The translations under genes were made by a program, and so were the position numbers. This document shows positions 6,427 to 13,769 of a stretch of DNA of 15,205 bases, one piece after another. Numbering within the stretch: the first letter of the stretch is position 1; every line of letters starts with the position of its first letter. The DNA comes from Bacteroidaceae bacterium. Its GTDB lineage: Bacteria; Bacteroidota; Bacteroidia; Bacteroidales; Bacteroidaceae. Where the stretch lies: the NCBI GenBank assembly GCA_017558165.1, contig JAFYWE010000094.1:1-15205 (forward strand), in the 5' to 3' direction. Under the pieces are notes generated by a model. The model was not told where the DNA came from and did not search any database. It saw nothing but the letters and a program-made list of their open reading frames with translations.

Positions 6427-8412
6427 CTAGTTGTCAGTTTCTGGTGTAAGCCTGTCCTGGACCATACGGTTCATGTATTGCTGTATGATGGCCTTAAGCT
6501 CACGTTCCATATTCTCTTGAACGTCATTGGTGCCTATGATGTTTTCCTTCAGCTCAATGTCGTTGTGCAAGTTGTAAAGGGCTGTGCTCTTCTCACCGTT
6601 GAAATGCAGCACGTATTTACCTTTGTAATACTGGAATGTCTCGTTGGTGAAGTTCACTGCGTAGCTCTCTTCAGCAGGTGTGGAGAGCAGGCTCTTGCCG
6701 AAGGCCACGAAAGGCTTGTCATAGCCAACGTATTCAAGCACGGTAGGCATAATGTCGGCCTGCTGTGCTATGGTGGTGCTGTCTATTCCAGGTGTGAATG
6801 CAGGGTCTCCGTCTGGCGAGAAGAAGATTACCGGTACCTCGAACCATCCGGCCGTGCTCTTGTAGCGTGGTTCTATGCTATGGTTAGTGTGGTCGGCAGT
6901 AATTACAAAGAGTGTGTTCCTATACCACTCCTGCTCCTTCGCGTAGTCAAAGAACCTTTTCAGTGCATGGTCGGTATATTGCACGCACTTAAAGAACGGG
7001 TCATCGCCTCCCAAGAATATCGTACTGTAATCATTGGGAATCTTGAAGGGGTGGTGCGACGAGGCTGTGAATACAGAGGTCACGAATGGTTCCTGCATGT
7101 CATTCATGCACTCGGCATAGTATTGCAGGAACGGCTCATCCCATATAGCCCATGTGCCGTCGTGGTCGTTCTTTCCATTGTGGTCGGGCGATGTGCAGAA
7201 TTCGTCAAGTCCGTAGTATCTTTCAAAGCCTGTGGCATTAGCGAATGCCTGGAAGCCCATGGAGCCGTTGGGTGCGCCATGGAAGAATGCGCTGTTGTAG
7301 CCCATCTTCCTGAGTTCACCGGCGACTCCGCTCACCCTGTTCAACGATGCCTCTGTCACGAAGAACGGCTCAACGAACATTGGGATGCTCGAGAGTACCG
7401 ACGGCATTCCGTCAATGCTTTTCTTGCCGTTGCCGTAGGAGTACGCATAGCTCTTGCTTACAGTTATCAGCGAGTCAAGGAATGGAGTGAGGCTCCCTTC
7501 ATTGCGCGGATTGTATGCTCCGATATACTCCTTGCCGAAGCTCTCTACAATCAGTATGGCAACATTCTTGCCGTTTGCCTCTCCTTGTACGGCGTACTGC
7601 TTCAGCGGTGTGAAGATGCCGGCAAGTTCCTCTTCGTTAAAGTATTTTTTTTCGGTGAATGGTTTCTTGCCGATTGTGCGTATGATGCAGAACGGGGTAT
7701 TCAGTACGACGGCAGCCCCGTCGGGCGACGACACATACTGGTTGGCGTTGCTCAGTGTAATGGGGCGCACAGCTTTGCCTATTCCTCCTCGTATTCCGAA
7801 TATAAGCAGGGGAATGACTGCTATCAAGAGTGGCAAATGGGTGAGATAGTATCCTTTCAGCTTCAGACTCTCCTTTCTTGCCGGGGTGTAGAGTCTGTAG
7901 AGAAGCCATATGATAATGATGCCTGTCAATACCAGCCACCAGTGTGTCATGACCTCGCTTCCTATGATTGTACCGATGTTCTCCTCGTTCTTGAACTCCG
8001 AGAATACGTTCCATGTTGTCCTGCGCCCGGTGAACGGTACATATACCGTGTCGCACAGGTTCGCTATTATACCAGCTGCATTGGGGATTATGAATGCCCA
8101 TTTCGTAATAACCTGCATGGCTTTCCCCTCCTTGTAGTGCAGGGGGAAGAGCAGGCACAGCAAGTATAGCGCATTAAGGTAGCACACTGCTGATGTGTCG
8201 AAAAGGACGGCTCCTTTTATCAATGATATCAACGTGTCTTCTCCTATTGTGCCGGAGTAGAGCTTGTAGTTCGTAAGTACAAATATCATGCGACATACCA
8301 TCAATGCCGCATATGCCAATGTGGTATTGAGCAATAGGGCGGTAAGGATGTTCCTCTCCTTGCGGTTGCCACGTGGGCTCTCAGTGTTCTTGTTGAAAGG
8401 ATTGTATTTCAT
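6427..8412 (-). CDS. LtaS-like sulfatase-superfamily membrane phosphotransferase, Ser-type
   Basis: This 661-residue protein has about five N-terminal membrane segments (near 22-47, 62-92, 103-123, 158-175 and 190-207). A large periplasmic alkaline-phosphatase-superfamily domain covers about 283-625. By comparison with LtaS, the metal and active-site residues are Glu290 (IVESFG), the presumed nucleophile Ser332 in KKSIDG, and Asp507-His508 (TADHTNHS). Position 332 is Ser where LtaS has Thr. The linker carries IRGG (207-210), shared with the neighbouring paralogue. The family moves phosphoglycerol or phosphoethanolamine from lipids to glycans or polymers. Gram-negative Bacteroidota make no known lipoteichoic acid, so the acceptor here is unknown. 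It lies 35 bp after the paralogue at 8448-10295 and 13 bp before the radical SAM gene. Confidence 0.87.
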   Translation of the reverse strand: MKYNPFNKNTESPRGNRKERNILTALLLNTTLAYAALMVCRMIFVLTNYKLYSGTIGEDTLISLIKGAVLFDTSAVCYLNALYLLCLLFPLHYKEGKAMQVITKWAFIIPNAAGIIANLCDTVYVPFTGRRTTWNVFSEFKNEENIGTIIGSEVMTHWWLVLTGIIIIWLLYRLYTPARKESLKLKGYYLTHLPLLIAVIPLLIFGIRGGIGKAVRPITLSNANQYVSSPDGAAVVLNTPFCIIRTIGKKPFTEKKYFNEEELAGIFTPLKQYAVQGEANGKNVAILIVESFGKEYIGAYNPRNEGSLTPFLDSLITVSKSYAYSYGNGKKSIDGMPSVLSSIPMFVEPFFVTEASLNRVSGVAGELRKMGYNSAFFHGAPNGSMGFQAFANATGFERYYGLDEFCTSPDHNGKNDHDGTWAIWDEPFLQYYAECMNDMQEPFVTSVFTASSHHPFKIPNDYSTIFLGGDDPFFKCVQYTDHALKRFFDYAKEQEWYRNTLFVITADHTNHSIEPRYKSTAGWFEVPVIFFSPDGDPAFTPGIDSTTIAQQADIMPTVLEYVGYDKPFVAFGKSLLSTPAEESYAVNFTNETFQYYKGKYVLHFNGEKSTALYNLHNDIELKENIIGTNDVQENMERELKAIIQQYMNRMVQDRLTPETDN

Positions 8413-8447
8413 ATTTTGTCATGTACTAAGTTCTCTATTGCCGTTCC

Positions 8448-10295
8448 TTATCTGTTCTGGAAATCAAGGTATGCCGTCTGTAGGATTGCCTGCCCTTTTC
8501 TCAACCTCTCTTCGCGGCTTGCACTGTCTGTGTCATGGATTACATTGCGGCTGTCGAGGTCGTATACCGTGAAGCCTGTTGAATCGATGATTGAGAATCC
8601 GTTATTGAAACAATGGAATGCGAACGGGCTACTGTATCGCGGACCGAGTACGTTACGGCTGAATGTGAACTCGTCGGTCGCTATTCCAAGTTGTGGCAGT
8701 AATGTAGCCACAAGGTCGGTCTGGTTGCATAGCGTCTCTATGCGTCTTGGCTCCTTTATCACGCCACCGAGCATCAATAGCGGTATGTGGTTGCGGTTGA
8801 TGTCGGTCTGTGTTATGCCTTTGGGGTAGCCTACTACCGAGTGGTCGCTGATACAGATGACGAGTGTGTTTTCCCATAGCTCACTCTCCTTTAGCTTGTC
8901 GACGAACTTGCCCAGATGCTCGTCGGTAAAGGCGAAGGCGTTGGCAATCTTGTCATTCTTTATACGGTCATATGGGACTGTCCACGGTTCGTGGCTGCTG
9001 AGCGTGAGGAAGGTTATGTGCCATGGACCGATTCCTTGCTCCATGACAAGGTCGTAGAGCCTGTTGAATGTGATGTCATCGTTTGCGCCCCATTGGTGTG
9101 TGGTGCGCTCTGCAACGGTGAAGTCGCTGTCGGCGAACGCACGCTCATATCCTGTCGAGTACAGGTATCCCCTCATGTTGGTGAAGTTTATGTCTCCGCC
9201 GTAGAAGAACGTGTTCCTGTATCCCGCGGTTGCAAGCGAACTTGCAAGTGATGGCAGTTTCTGGCTCTTGACTGTGGATTTCATGACCGAGGTCTTGGGG
9301 AACGACGGATATCCGCTGAGTGAGCATATGAGGCCTCTGTCGGTGCGGTAGCTGTTGGCATATACATTTGCGAACAGTATGCCCTCCTTGGACAGACGGC
9401 TGAAATTAGGCGTCACTCCGCTCTGTCCGCCAAGTTCCTCTACGAGCTCGGCGCTCAATCCCTCGAAGATAATCGTGATTATGTTCGGGTGACGGTTGTT
9501 GAACAGCGTGTCGGTTATCTCGTTGTCGACAGGGTACAGATTGGCGAAGATCTCATTGCATTCATTCTCGTCAAGAAATCTGTATTCCTTTGAGAAATTC
9601 TCGACTTTCATTGACGAGTATATGAAACTGAATATGGGGTTTACGGCCGCATGGTTCAGTATGGCCTTGTCGCTGAAATATACGGTTCCTATGTTATTGG
9701 TGGATTCTGAAATACCACCTCTGATTCCTATGAACATTACACCTCCTGCAAGCAAGGACGCTGACAGGGAGAGCAACTGTCTTGCAATGCGTCTGTTACC
9801 GTTGTGTCCAATCGGTGAAAAATGGCTGGCTGTGATTGCGTTTAAAAGCTTGTATAGGCCGAAAGTTGCCGATGAAAACAGCAAAAACAGCAGTATGAGA
9901 TGCCATAAGGCAATGCTGGCAACGGCATTTGCAGGCGAGTCGATGTACAGTAGTACTGTAGCATCAAGCTTGAATTCCCAGTAAGGGTATAGTGTCGCGT
10001 CTGCAGTGAATGCCAGTGTTGTCGCTGCCGCTATCAGCAGGTTGTACCATTTCAGGAATCCTCTCAGGTTGAAATCTGCGAATATCGTTGCCATTGTCAG
10101 CAGCAACGGTATGGTCGTGAAATAACCCGCGACGGCAAAGTCGTGTGCCAGGCCGTTGTAGATGACCGCAATGCATTCTGCAAGGGATAGACTTTCGTTG
10201 CCGCTGCCCACTGCAATGAAAAGTATCTTGTAGAGTACGGACAGTGCGGTTATGACAGCATAGTACCTTGCAATGAACAGGAGTCTTTCTCTCAT
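8448..10295 (-). CDS. LtaS-like sulfatase-superfamily membrane phosphotransferase, Thr-type
   Basis: This 615-residue paralogue of the next gene has about five N-terminal membrane segments (near 9-30, 53-75, 82-103, 125-148 and 173-191). A periplasmic phosphotransferase domain covers about 268-560. Predicted active-site residues are Glu278 (IIFEGLS), the nucleophile Thr318 in YRTDRG, Asp484-His485 (CISDHS) and His503 (NHIP). IRGG recurs at 191-194. Unlike its neighbour, it keeps the classical Thr nucleophile. The likely role is transfer of a phosphoglycerol- or phosphoethanolamine-type group to an envelope glycan or lipid. Neither donor nor acceptor can be read from sequence. It starts 24 bp after the RNase H1 gene and ends 35 bp before its paralogue, so the three are probably co-transcribed. 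Confidence 0.87.
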   Translation of the reverse strand: MRERLLFIARYYAVITALSVLYKILFIAVGSGNESLSLAECIAVIYNGLAHDFAVAGYFTTIPLLLTMATIFADFNLRGFLKWYNLLIAAATTLAFTADATLYPYWEFKLDATVLLYIDSPANAVASIALWHLILLFLLFSSATFGLYKLLNAITASHFSPIGHNGNRRIARQLLSLSASLLAGGVMFIGIRGGISESTNNIGTVYFSDKAILNHAAVNPIFSFIYSSMKVENFSKEYRFLDENECNEIFANLYPVDNEITDTLFNNRHPNIITIIFEGLSAELVEELGGQSGVTPNFSRLSKEGILFANVYANSYRTDRGLICSLSGYPSFPKTSVMKSTVKSQKLPSLASSLATAGYRNTFFYGGDINFTNMRGYLYSTGYERAFADSDFTVAERTTHQWGANDDITFNRLYDLVMEQGIGPWHITFLTLSSHEPWTVPYDRIKNDKIANAFAFTDEHLGKFVDKLKESELWENTLVICISDHSVVGYPKGITQTDINRNHIPLLMLGGVIKEPRRIETLCNQTDLVATLLPQLGIATDEFTFSRNVLGPRYSSPFAFHCFNNGFSIIDSTGFTVYDLDSRNVIHDTDSASREERLRKGQAILQTAYLDFQNR

Positions 10296-10319
10296 ACTTC
10301 GTGTGTGTTTCTTTAACTG

Positions 10320-10940
10320 CTATTTTCTTCCGAAATCGGCGGGAATCTCACCCCATTGGGCAGTCTCCCATTTTATGAGTCTTGTCGTGTAGCTGTTGTT
10401 CTTCAGCCATTTCTCGGCCCTCTCGATATAACCGAACAATTCCTCGCTCCTGGCGTCACGCGGCAGTTTGGTCTTGCACTTCTTCTGTGCCACCCAAAGC
10501 AATGCGTTGTGGCTGTCGGAGTATATCGGGATGTCTATTCCCTTTTGTTTGAGCAATGCCAGGCCGTGGACTATGGCAAGGAACTCGCCGATGTTGTTGG
10601 TGCCGAACATGGGTCCGAAATGGAAGATCTCCTCTCCTGTGGCGATGTATACTCCACGGTATTCCATCATGCCCGGGTTGCCGCTGCAGGCGGCGTCTAC
10701 CGCAAGAGCCCCCTGTATTATAGCCCCGGAGGGTGTTGTGGGGGTCTTGGCGGCCTTTGCCTTGTTGCCTACATAGTCAAAGGGTGACGAGGCATAGGCT
10801 CTCTCGGCCTCGGCAAGAGTGCTGAAAGACTTGTAAAGGGCTTGGTTCACACCCTTTATCTGTGCCTCGCACTCTTCCCAACTGCCGTATATCCCGGGTT
10901 TTACTCCGTTCCAGACTACGTAAAAGCGTTTCTTTGCCAT
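10320..10940 (-). CDS. rnhA: Ribonuclease H1, viroplasmin/HBD type
   Basis: This 206-residue cytoplasmic enzyme should degrade the RNA strand of RNA-DNA hybrids (R-loops, Okazaki primers). Residues about 4-50 form the hybrid-binding (viroplasmin) domain, with FYVVWNGVKPGIY and FSTLAEAERAY. A short linker precedes the catalytic domain (about 74-206). Predicted acidic residues are Asp82 (AVDAACSGNPG), Glu119 (NNIGEF), Asp142 (IYSDSH) and Asp202 (IPADFG). The gene overlaps the argS stop by one base (TAATG), which suggests translational coupling. The combination of hybrid-binding and RNase H domains is common in Bacteroidota. Function is confident; the symbol is given by activity. Confidence 0.93.
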   Translation of the reverse strand: MAKKRFYVVWNGVKPGIYGSWEECEAQIKGVNQALYKSFSTLAEAERAYASSPFDYVGNKAKAAKTPTTPSGAIIQGALAVDAACSGNPGMMEYRGVYIATGEEIFHFGPMFGTNNIGEFLAIVHGLALLKQKGIDIPIYSDSHNALLWVAQKKCKTKLPRDARSEELFGYIERAEKWLKNNSYTTRLIKWETAQWGEIPADFGRK

Positions 10941-12733
10941 TACATTCTTTCTGGTACATCAATTCCAAGGATGTTCATCGCGGTCTTTATCACCTTGCCC
11001 ACATTGCGTGTAAGGAGGATGCGGAATGCCTTGACGCTCTCGTTCTCCTCGCGCAGGATGCTGAAGTCATGATAGAACTGGTTGTACTCCTTAGCAAGCT
11101 CGTATGTGTAGTTCGCGATGCCCGATGGAGAGTAGTCCGTACCAGCCTGTCTGATGACTGCGGGGAACTCGTTGAGCATACGGATGATACCGCACTCCTT
11201 CTCGCTGATGCTCTCAGGTGCATTGGTTGTGTCAACGTTTACGCCAGCCTCGGCAGCCTTGCGCTCGATTGAGCGTGTACGTGCATAGGTGTACTGGATG
11301 AATGGACCGGTGTTACCGTTGAAGTCGATAGACTCCTTGGGGTTGAAGAGCATGTTCTTGCGTGCATCTACCTTGAGCATGAAGTACTTGAGCGCGCCCA
11401 AACCGATGATGCGGTTGATCTCGGCCTTCTCCTCTGCTGTAAGGTCGTTGAGCTTGCCGCCAAGCTCCTCCGATGTCTCGCGGGCAGTGTTTATCATCTC
11501 GTCCATGAGGTCGTCGGCGTCAACCACTGTACCCTCACGGCTCTTCATCTTACCTTCAGGCAACTCAACCATGCCGTATGAGAAGTGTACAAGACCCTTG
11601 CCCCAAGAGAAACCGAGACGGTCGAGCAACAGTGAAAGAACCTGGAAGTGGTAGTTCTGCTCGTTACCTACAACGTACACCATCTTGTCGATAGGGTAGT
11701 CGCGGAAACGGAGCTGTGCAGTACCGATATCCTGTGTCATGTATACTGATGTACCGTCGCTACGCAGCAAGAGCTTCTCGTCGAGTCCCTCCTTTGTGAG
11801 GTCGGCCCATACCGACTCATCCTCCCTGCGGTAGAAGAGTCCCTTCTCGAGTCCGCCGAGTACGGTCTCCTTACCCACGAGGTATGTGTCGCTCTCGTAG
11901 TAGATCTTGTCAAAATCAACGCCCAGGCGCTTGTAGGTCTCGTCGAAGCCCTCATATACCCAGTTGTTCATCTTCTCCCAGAGTGCGCGTACCTCCTTGT
12001 CGCCTGCCTCCCACTTAACGAGCATCTCGCGTGCTTCTGCCATCAATGGCGATGCGGCCTCGGCCTCCTCCTTGCTCATGCCTTTCTCCATAAGCTCGGC
12101 AAGCTCAGCCTTGTAGTGCTTGTCGAATGCTACATAGTAGTCGCCGATGAGGTGGTCACCCTTCTTGCCACAACTCTCAGGTGTTGCGCCCTCGCCCCAC
12201 TTCTGCCAAGCGAGCATAGACTTACAGATGTGTATGCCTCGGTCGTTTACGATGTTGGTCTTTACAACCCTGTTACCATTTGCTGCAATGATGTTCGAGA
12301 GGGCATAACCGAGCAGGTTGTTGCGTATGTGGCCAAGGTGGAGCGGCTTGTTTGTATTTGGTGAAGAGTACTCTACCATTACCAGTGGTGACTCCTCGGT
12401 AGCCTCTACCGTACCCCACTTCTCTGTGCTGTCGATGTTACCGAGCAGGTCAATCCAGTAGCTTGTGGCGATTGAGAGGTTGAGGAATCCCTTGACTACG
12501 TTGAAAGCCGAGATTACAGGCTGGTTTGCCTTCAGGAACTCACCTATCTCCTGTGCTGTCTCCTCGGGACGCTTCTTTGAAAGGGCGAGGAAAGGGAACA
12601 CTACAAGAGTGAAATCTCCCTCGAACTCCTTACGGGTCTTCTGCAACTGAATCTTCTCTGTGCTGAAATCAGTGCCGTACAGGCTCTTTATTGCCTCAAC
12701 GACACTCTGTACCAATGTTGTTTCGATGTTCAT
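10940..12733 (-). CDS. argS: Arginyl-tRNA synthetase
   Basis: This 597-residue class I synthetase charges tRNA-Arg. The N-terminal Add1-like tRNA-binding domain spans about 1-95. The HIGH signature is HLGH at 132-135, within SSPNTNKPLHLGHIRNN. The second signature is KMKSREGT at 395-402, a diverged KMSK as often seen in ArgRS. The DALR anticodon-binding domain covers about 475-597, ending in PERM. Length is normal. The ATG at 12733 is preceded by an A-rich leader of about 65 nt, downstream of a strong promoter match. It is the first gene of a five-gene minus-strand unit and overlaps RNase H1 by one base. Confidence 0.97.
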   Translation of the reverse strand: MNIETTLVQSVVEAIKSLYGTDFSTEKIQLQKTRKEFEGDFTLVVFPFLALSKKRPEETAQEIGEFLKANQPVISAFNVVKGFLNLSIATSYWIDLLGNIDSTEKWGTVEATEESPLVMVEYSSPNTNKPLHLGHIRNNLLGYALSNIIAANGNRVVKTNIVNDRGIHICKSMLAWQKWGEGATPESCGKKGDHLIGDYYVAFDKHYKAELAELMEKGMSKEEAEAASPLMAEAREMLVKWEAGDKEVRALWEKMNNWVYEGFDETYKRLGVDFDKIYYESDTYLVGKETVLGGLEKGLFYRREDESVWADLTKEGLDEKLLLRSDGTSVYMTQDIGTAQLRFRDYPIDKMVYVVGNEQNYHFQVLSLLLDRLGFSWGKGLVHFSYGMVELPEGKMKSREGTVVDADDLMDEMINTARETSEELGGKLNDLTAEEKAEINRIIGLGALKYFMLKVDARKNMLFNPKESIDFNGNTGPFIQYTYARTRSIERKAAEAGVNVDTTNAPESISEKECGIIRMLNEFPAVIRQAGTDYSPSGIANYTYELAKEYNQFYHDFSILREENESVKAFRILLTRNVGKVIKTAMNILGIDVPERM

Positions 12734-12796
12734 GTCTTTATGTTTTTGTTTCTTGTTTTTCGGTTTTTACATATGCGTCGCGTATGCGCGCGCAAA

Positions 12797-12812
12797 TATC
12801 TTTGCAAAGATA
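12797..12812. repeat. 16-bp perfect palindrome containing a -7 box on each strand
   Basis: TATCTTTGCAAAGATA reads the same on both strands. Each half is a perfect TATCTTTG -7 element: the minus one (12812-12805) serves argS, and the plus one (12797-12804) would point toward the rhomboid genes. The argS copy has a well-spaced -33 box; the plus copy has none. The palindrome could also be an operator or simply a chance result of the -7 sequence. Confidence 0.6.
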
Positions 12813-12835
12813 GTGCAATGTGGGTGTGGAACAAA
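12805..12835 (-). promoter_or_regulatory. Predicted promoter of the argS unit
   Basis: On the minus strand, TTTG at 12835-12832 is followed after 19 nt by TATCTTTG at 12812-12805. This is a full match to the Bacteroidota -33/-7 consensus. Transcription would begin around 12798, leaving a leader of about 65 nt before the argS ATG. It is the best promoter match in the window and probably drives argS, RNase H1, both LtaS-like genes and the radical SAM gene. Confidence 0.75.
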
Positions 12836-12897
12836 ATAAACGTGTGCTTTTTTGCCTTTGGTGGCACCGTTGAGGCTATATTCTGTGGCTTACCAGT

Positions 12898-12928
12898 GTG
12901 TCAAAACACGGTATGCCCGCTCGGCATA
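12898..12928 (+). other. Two adjacent small hairpins
   Basis: GTGT-CAAA-ACAC (12898-12909) is followed two bases later by TATGCC-CGCTC-GGCATA (12912-12928); both stems are perfect. No T-run follows on either strand, so they are not classical terminators. They would sit in the leader of any transcript started at the palindrome and reaching the rhomboid genes. Confidence 0.35.
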
Positions 12929-12995
12929 AGTGTTTATAAAATTTAAATTAGGCCTTTTGTGGTGGTTCGTGAATGTATGAACCGCAATATTGTAT

Positions 12996-13003
12996 TATCT
13001 TTG
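12996..13003 (+). promoter_or_regulatory. -7 promoter box for the rhomboid unit
   Basis: TATCTTTG, followed by C, matches the -7 consensus exactly and lies 34 bp before the first rhomboid ATG. No clean TTTG is found 19-21 nt upstream, so the -33 half is weak or degenerate. Confidence 0.6.
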
Positions 13004-13037
13004 CACCGGATGAAATCCATTTAGAAAAAGATTTATC

Positions 13038-13769
13038 ATGAATAGAATACCGACAGTGACCAAGAATCTCTTGGCCATAAACGTGCTTATGTTCCTGGCA
13101 CTTCTTGTTGCCGAAACCAAGGGTGTTGACCTTAATGCCATACTTGGGCTGCATCTCTTTATGTCCGGTGATTTCCAACCCTACCAGCTTGTTACATATA
13201 TGTTCATGCATGGTAGCGTAACACACCTGTTCTTCAATATGTTCGCCTTGTATATGTTCGGCCGCACGTTGGAGTACATGTGGGGCGCAAAGCGTTTCCT
13301 CGTCTACTATCTTGTAGCTGGCATTGGTGCGGCATTGGTGCAGGAGGCTGTCGGTGTGGTGCGCTATAATATGGCATTGGAGGGTATGACTCCTCAGGAT
13401 GTCGAGCTGGTTATGTCCTATGGCCTCAATGCATTGCATGAGGGCAAGAACTTCGTGAATCCGCAGCTTGCACAGCTCAATCTGGTACTCAATTCGACAA
13501 CGGTCGGTGCTTCGGGTGCAATATATGCTATCCTGCTCGGGTTCGGTATGCTGTTCCCCGAGGAAAGGATGTTCGTGTTCCCCATTCCGTTCCCCATCAA
13601 GGCGAAATATTTTGTCATGGGATATGCGGTCATTGAACTTTATCTCGGGGTATCGGGCTCGGCTGACGGAATCGCGCACTTCGCTCACTTGGGTGGTATG
13701 TTGTTCGGTCTTTTGTTGATACTGTATTGGCAAAAGAAAGGTAAAATAAGTGGTCCTTATGTTCGATAG
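13038..13769 (+). CDS. Rhomboid-family intramembrane serine protease (first of a pair)
   Basis: This 243-residue polytopic protein should cut transmembrane segments of other proteins within the inner membrane. About six membrane helices are visible (near 10-25, 50-75, 85-105, 155-173, 190-206 and 212-231). The nucleophile is Ser159 in VGASGA, and the catalytic His217 is in AHLGG. MHGSVTHLFFNMFALYMFG at 57-75 fits the rhomboid loop-1/TM2 region. A polar insert of about 45 residues (108-152) separates the third helix from the Ser helix. Both catalytic residues are present, so it should be active. The gene begins 34 bp after a perfect -7 box and overlaps the second rhomboid gene by 11 bp. Substrates are unknown. 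Confidence 0.9.
   Translation: MNRIPTVTKNLLAINVLMFLALLVAETKGVDLNAILGLHLFMSGDFQPYQLVTYMFMHGSVTHLFFNMFALYMFGRTLEYMWGAKRFLVYYLVAGIGAALVQEAVGVVRYNMALEGMTPQDVELVMSYGLNALHEGKNFVNPQLAQLNLVLNSTTVGASGAIYAILLGFGMLFPEERMFVFPIPFPIKAKYFVMGYAVIELYLGVSGSADGIAHFAHLGGMLFGLLLILYWQKKGKISGPYVR

Larger units (their letters stand above)
12734..13037. other. Divergent intergenic region between argS and the rhomboid pair
   Basis: This 304-bp stretch holds no convincing gene. It contains the argS promoter, a 16-bp palindrome, two small hairpins and a -7 box for the rhomboid unit. A 68-codon plus-strand reading frame from 12740 spans the argS promoter, has no family resemblance and looks like chance. Between 12836 and 12897 I see nothing clear. 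Confidence 0.6.

Noticed and set aside
5821..8169. A 782-codon plus-strand reading frame
   Set aside because: It lies antisense to the radical SAM gene and the Ser-type LtaS-like gene, both of which have clear family motifs. Its predicted protein has no recognisable domain, and its Cys/Val/His-rich composition fits a mirror of real codons.
12740..12946. A 68-codon plus-strand frame in the argS-rhomboid gap
   Set aside because: It spans the argS promoter and palindrome, begins in the argS leader region and encodes a Cys/Phe-rich sequence without any family signature.
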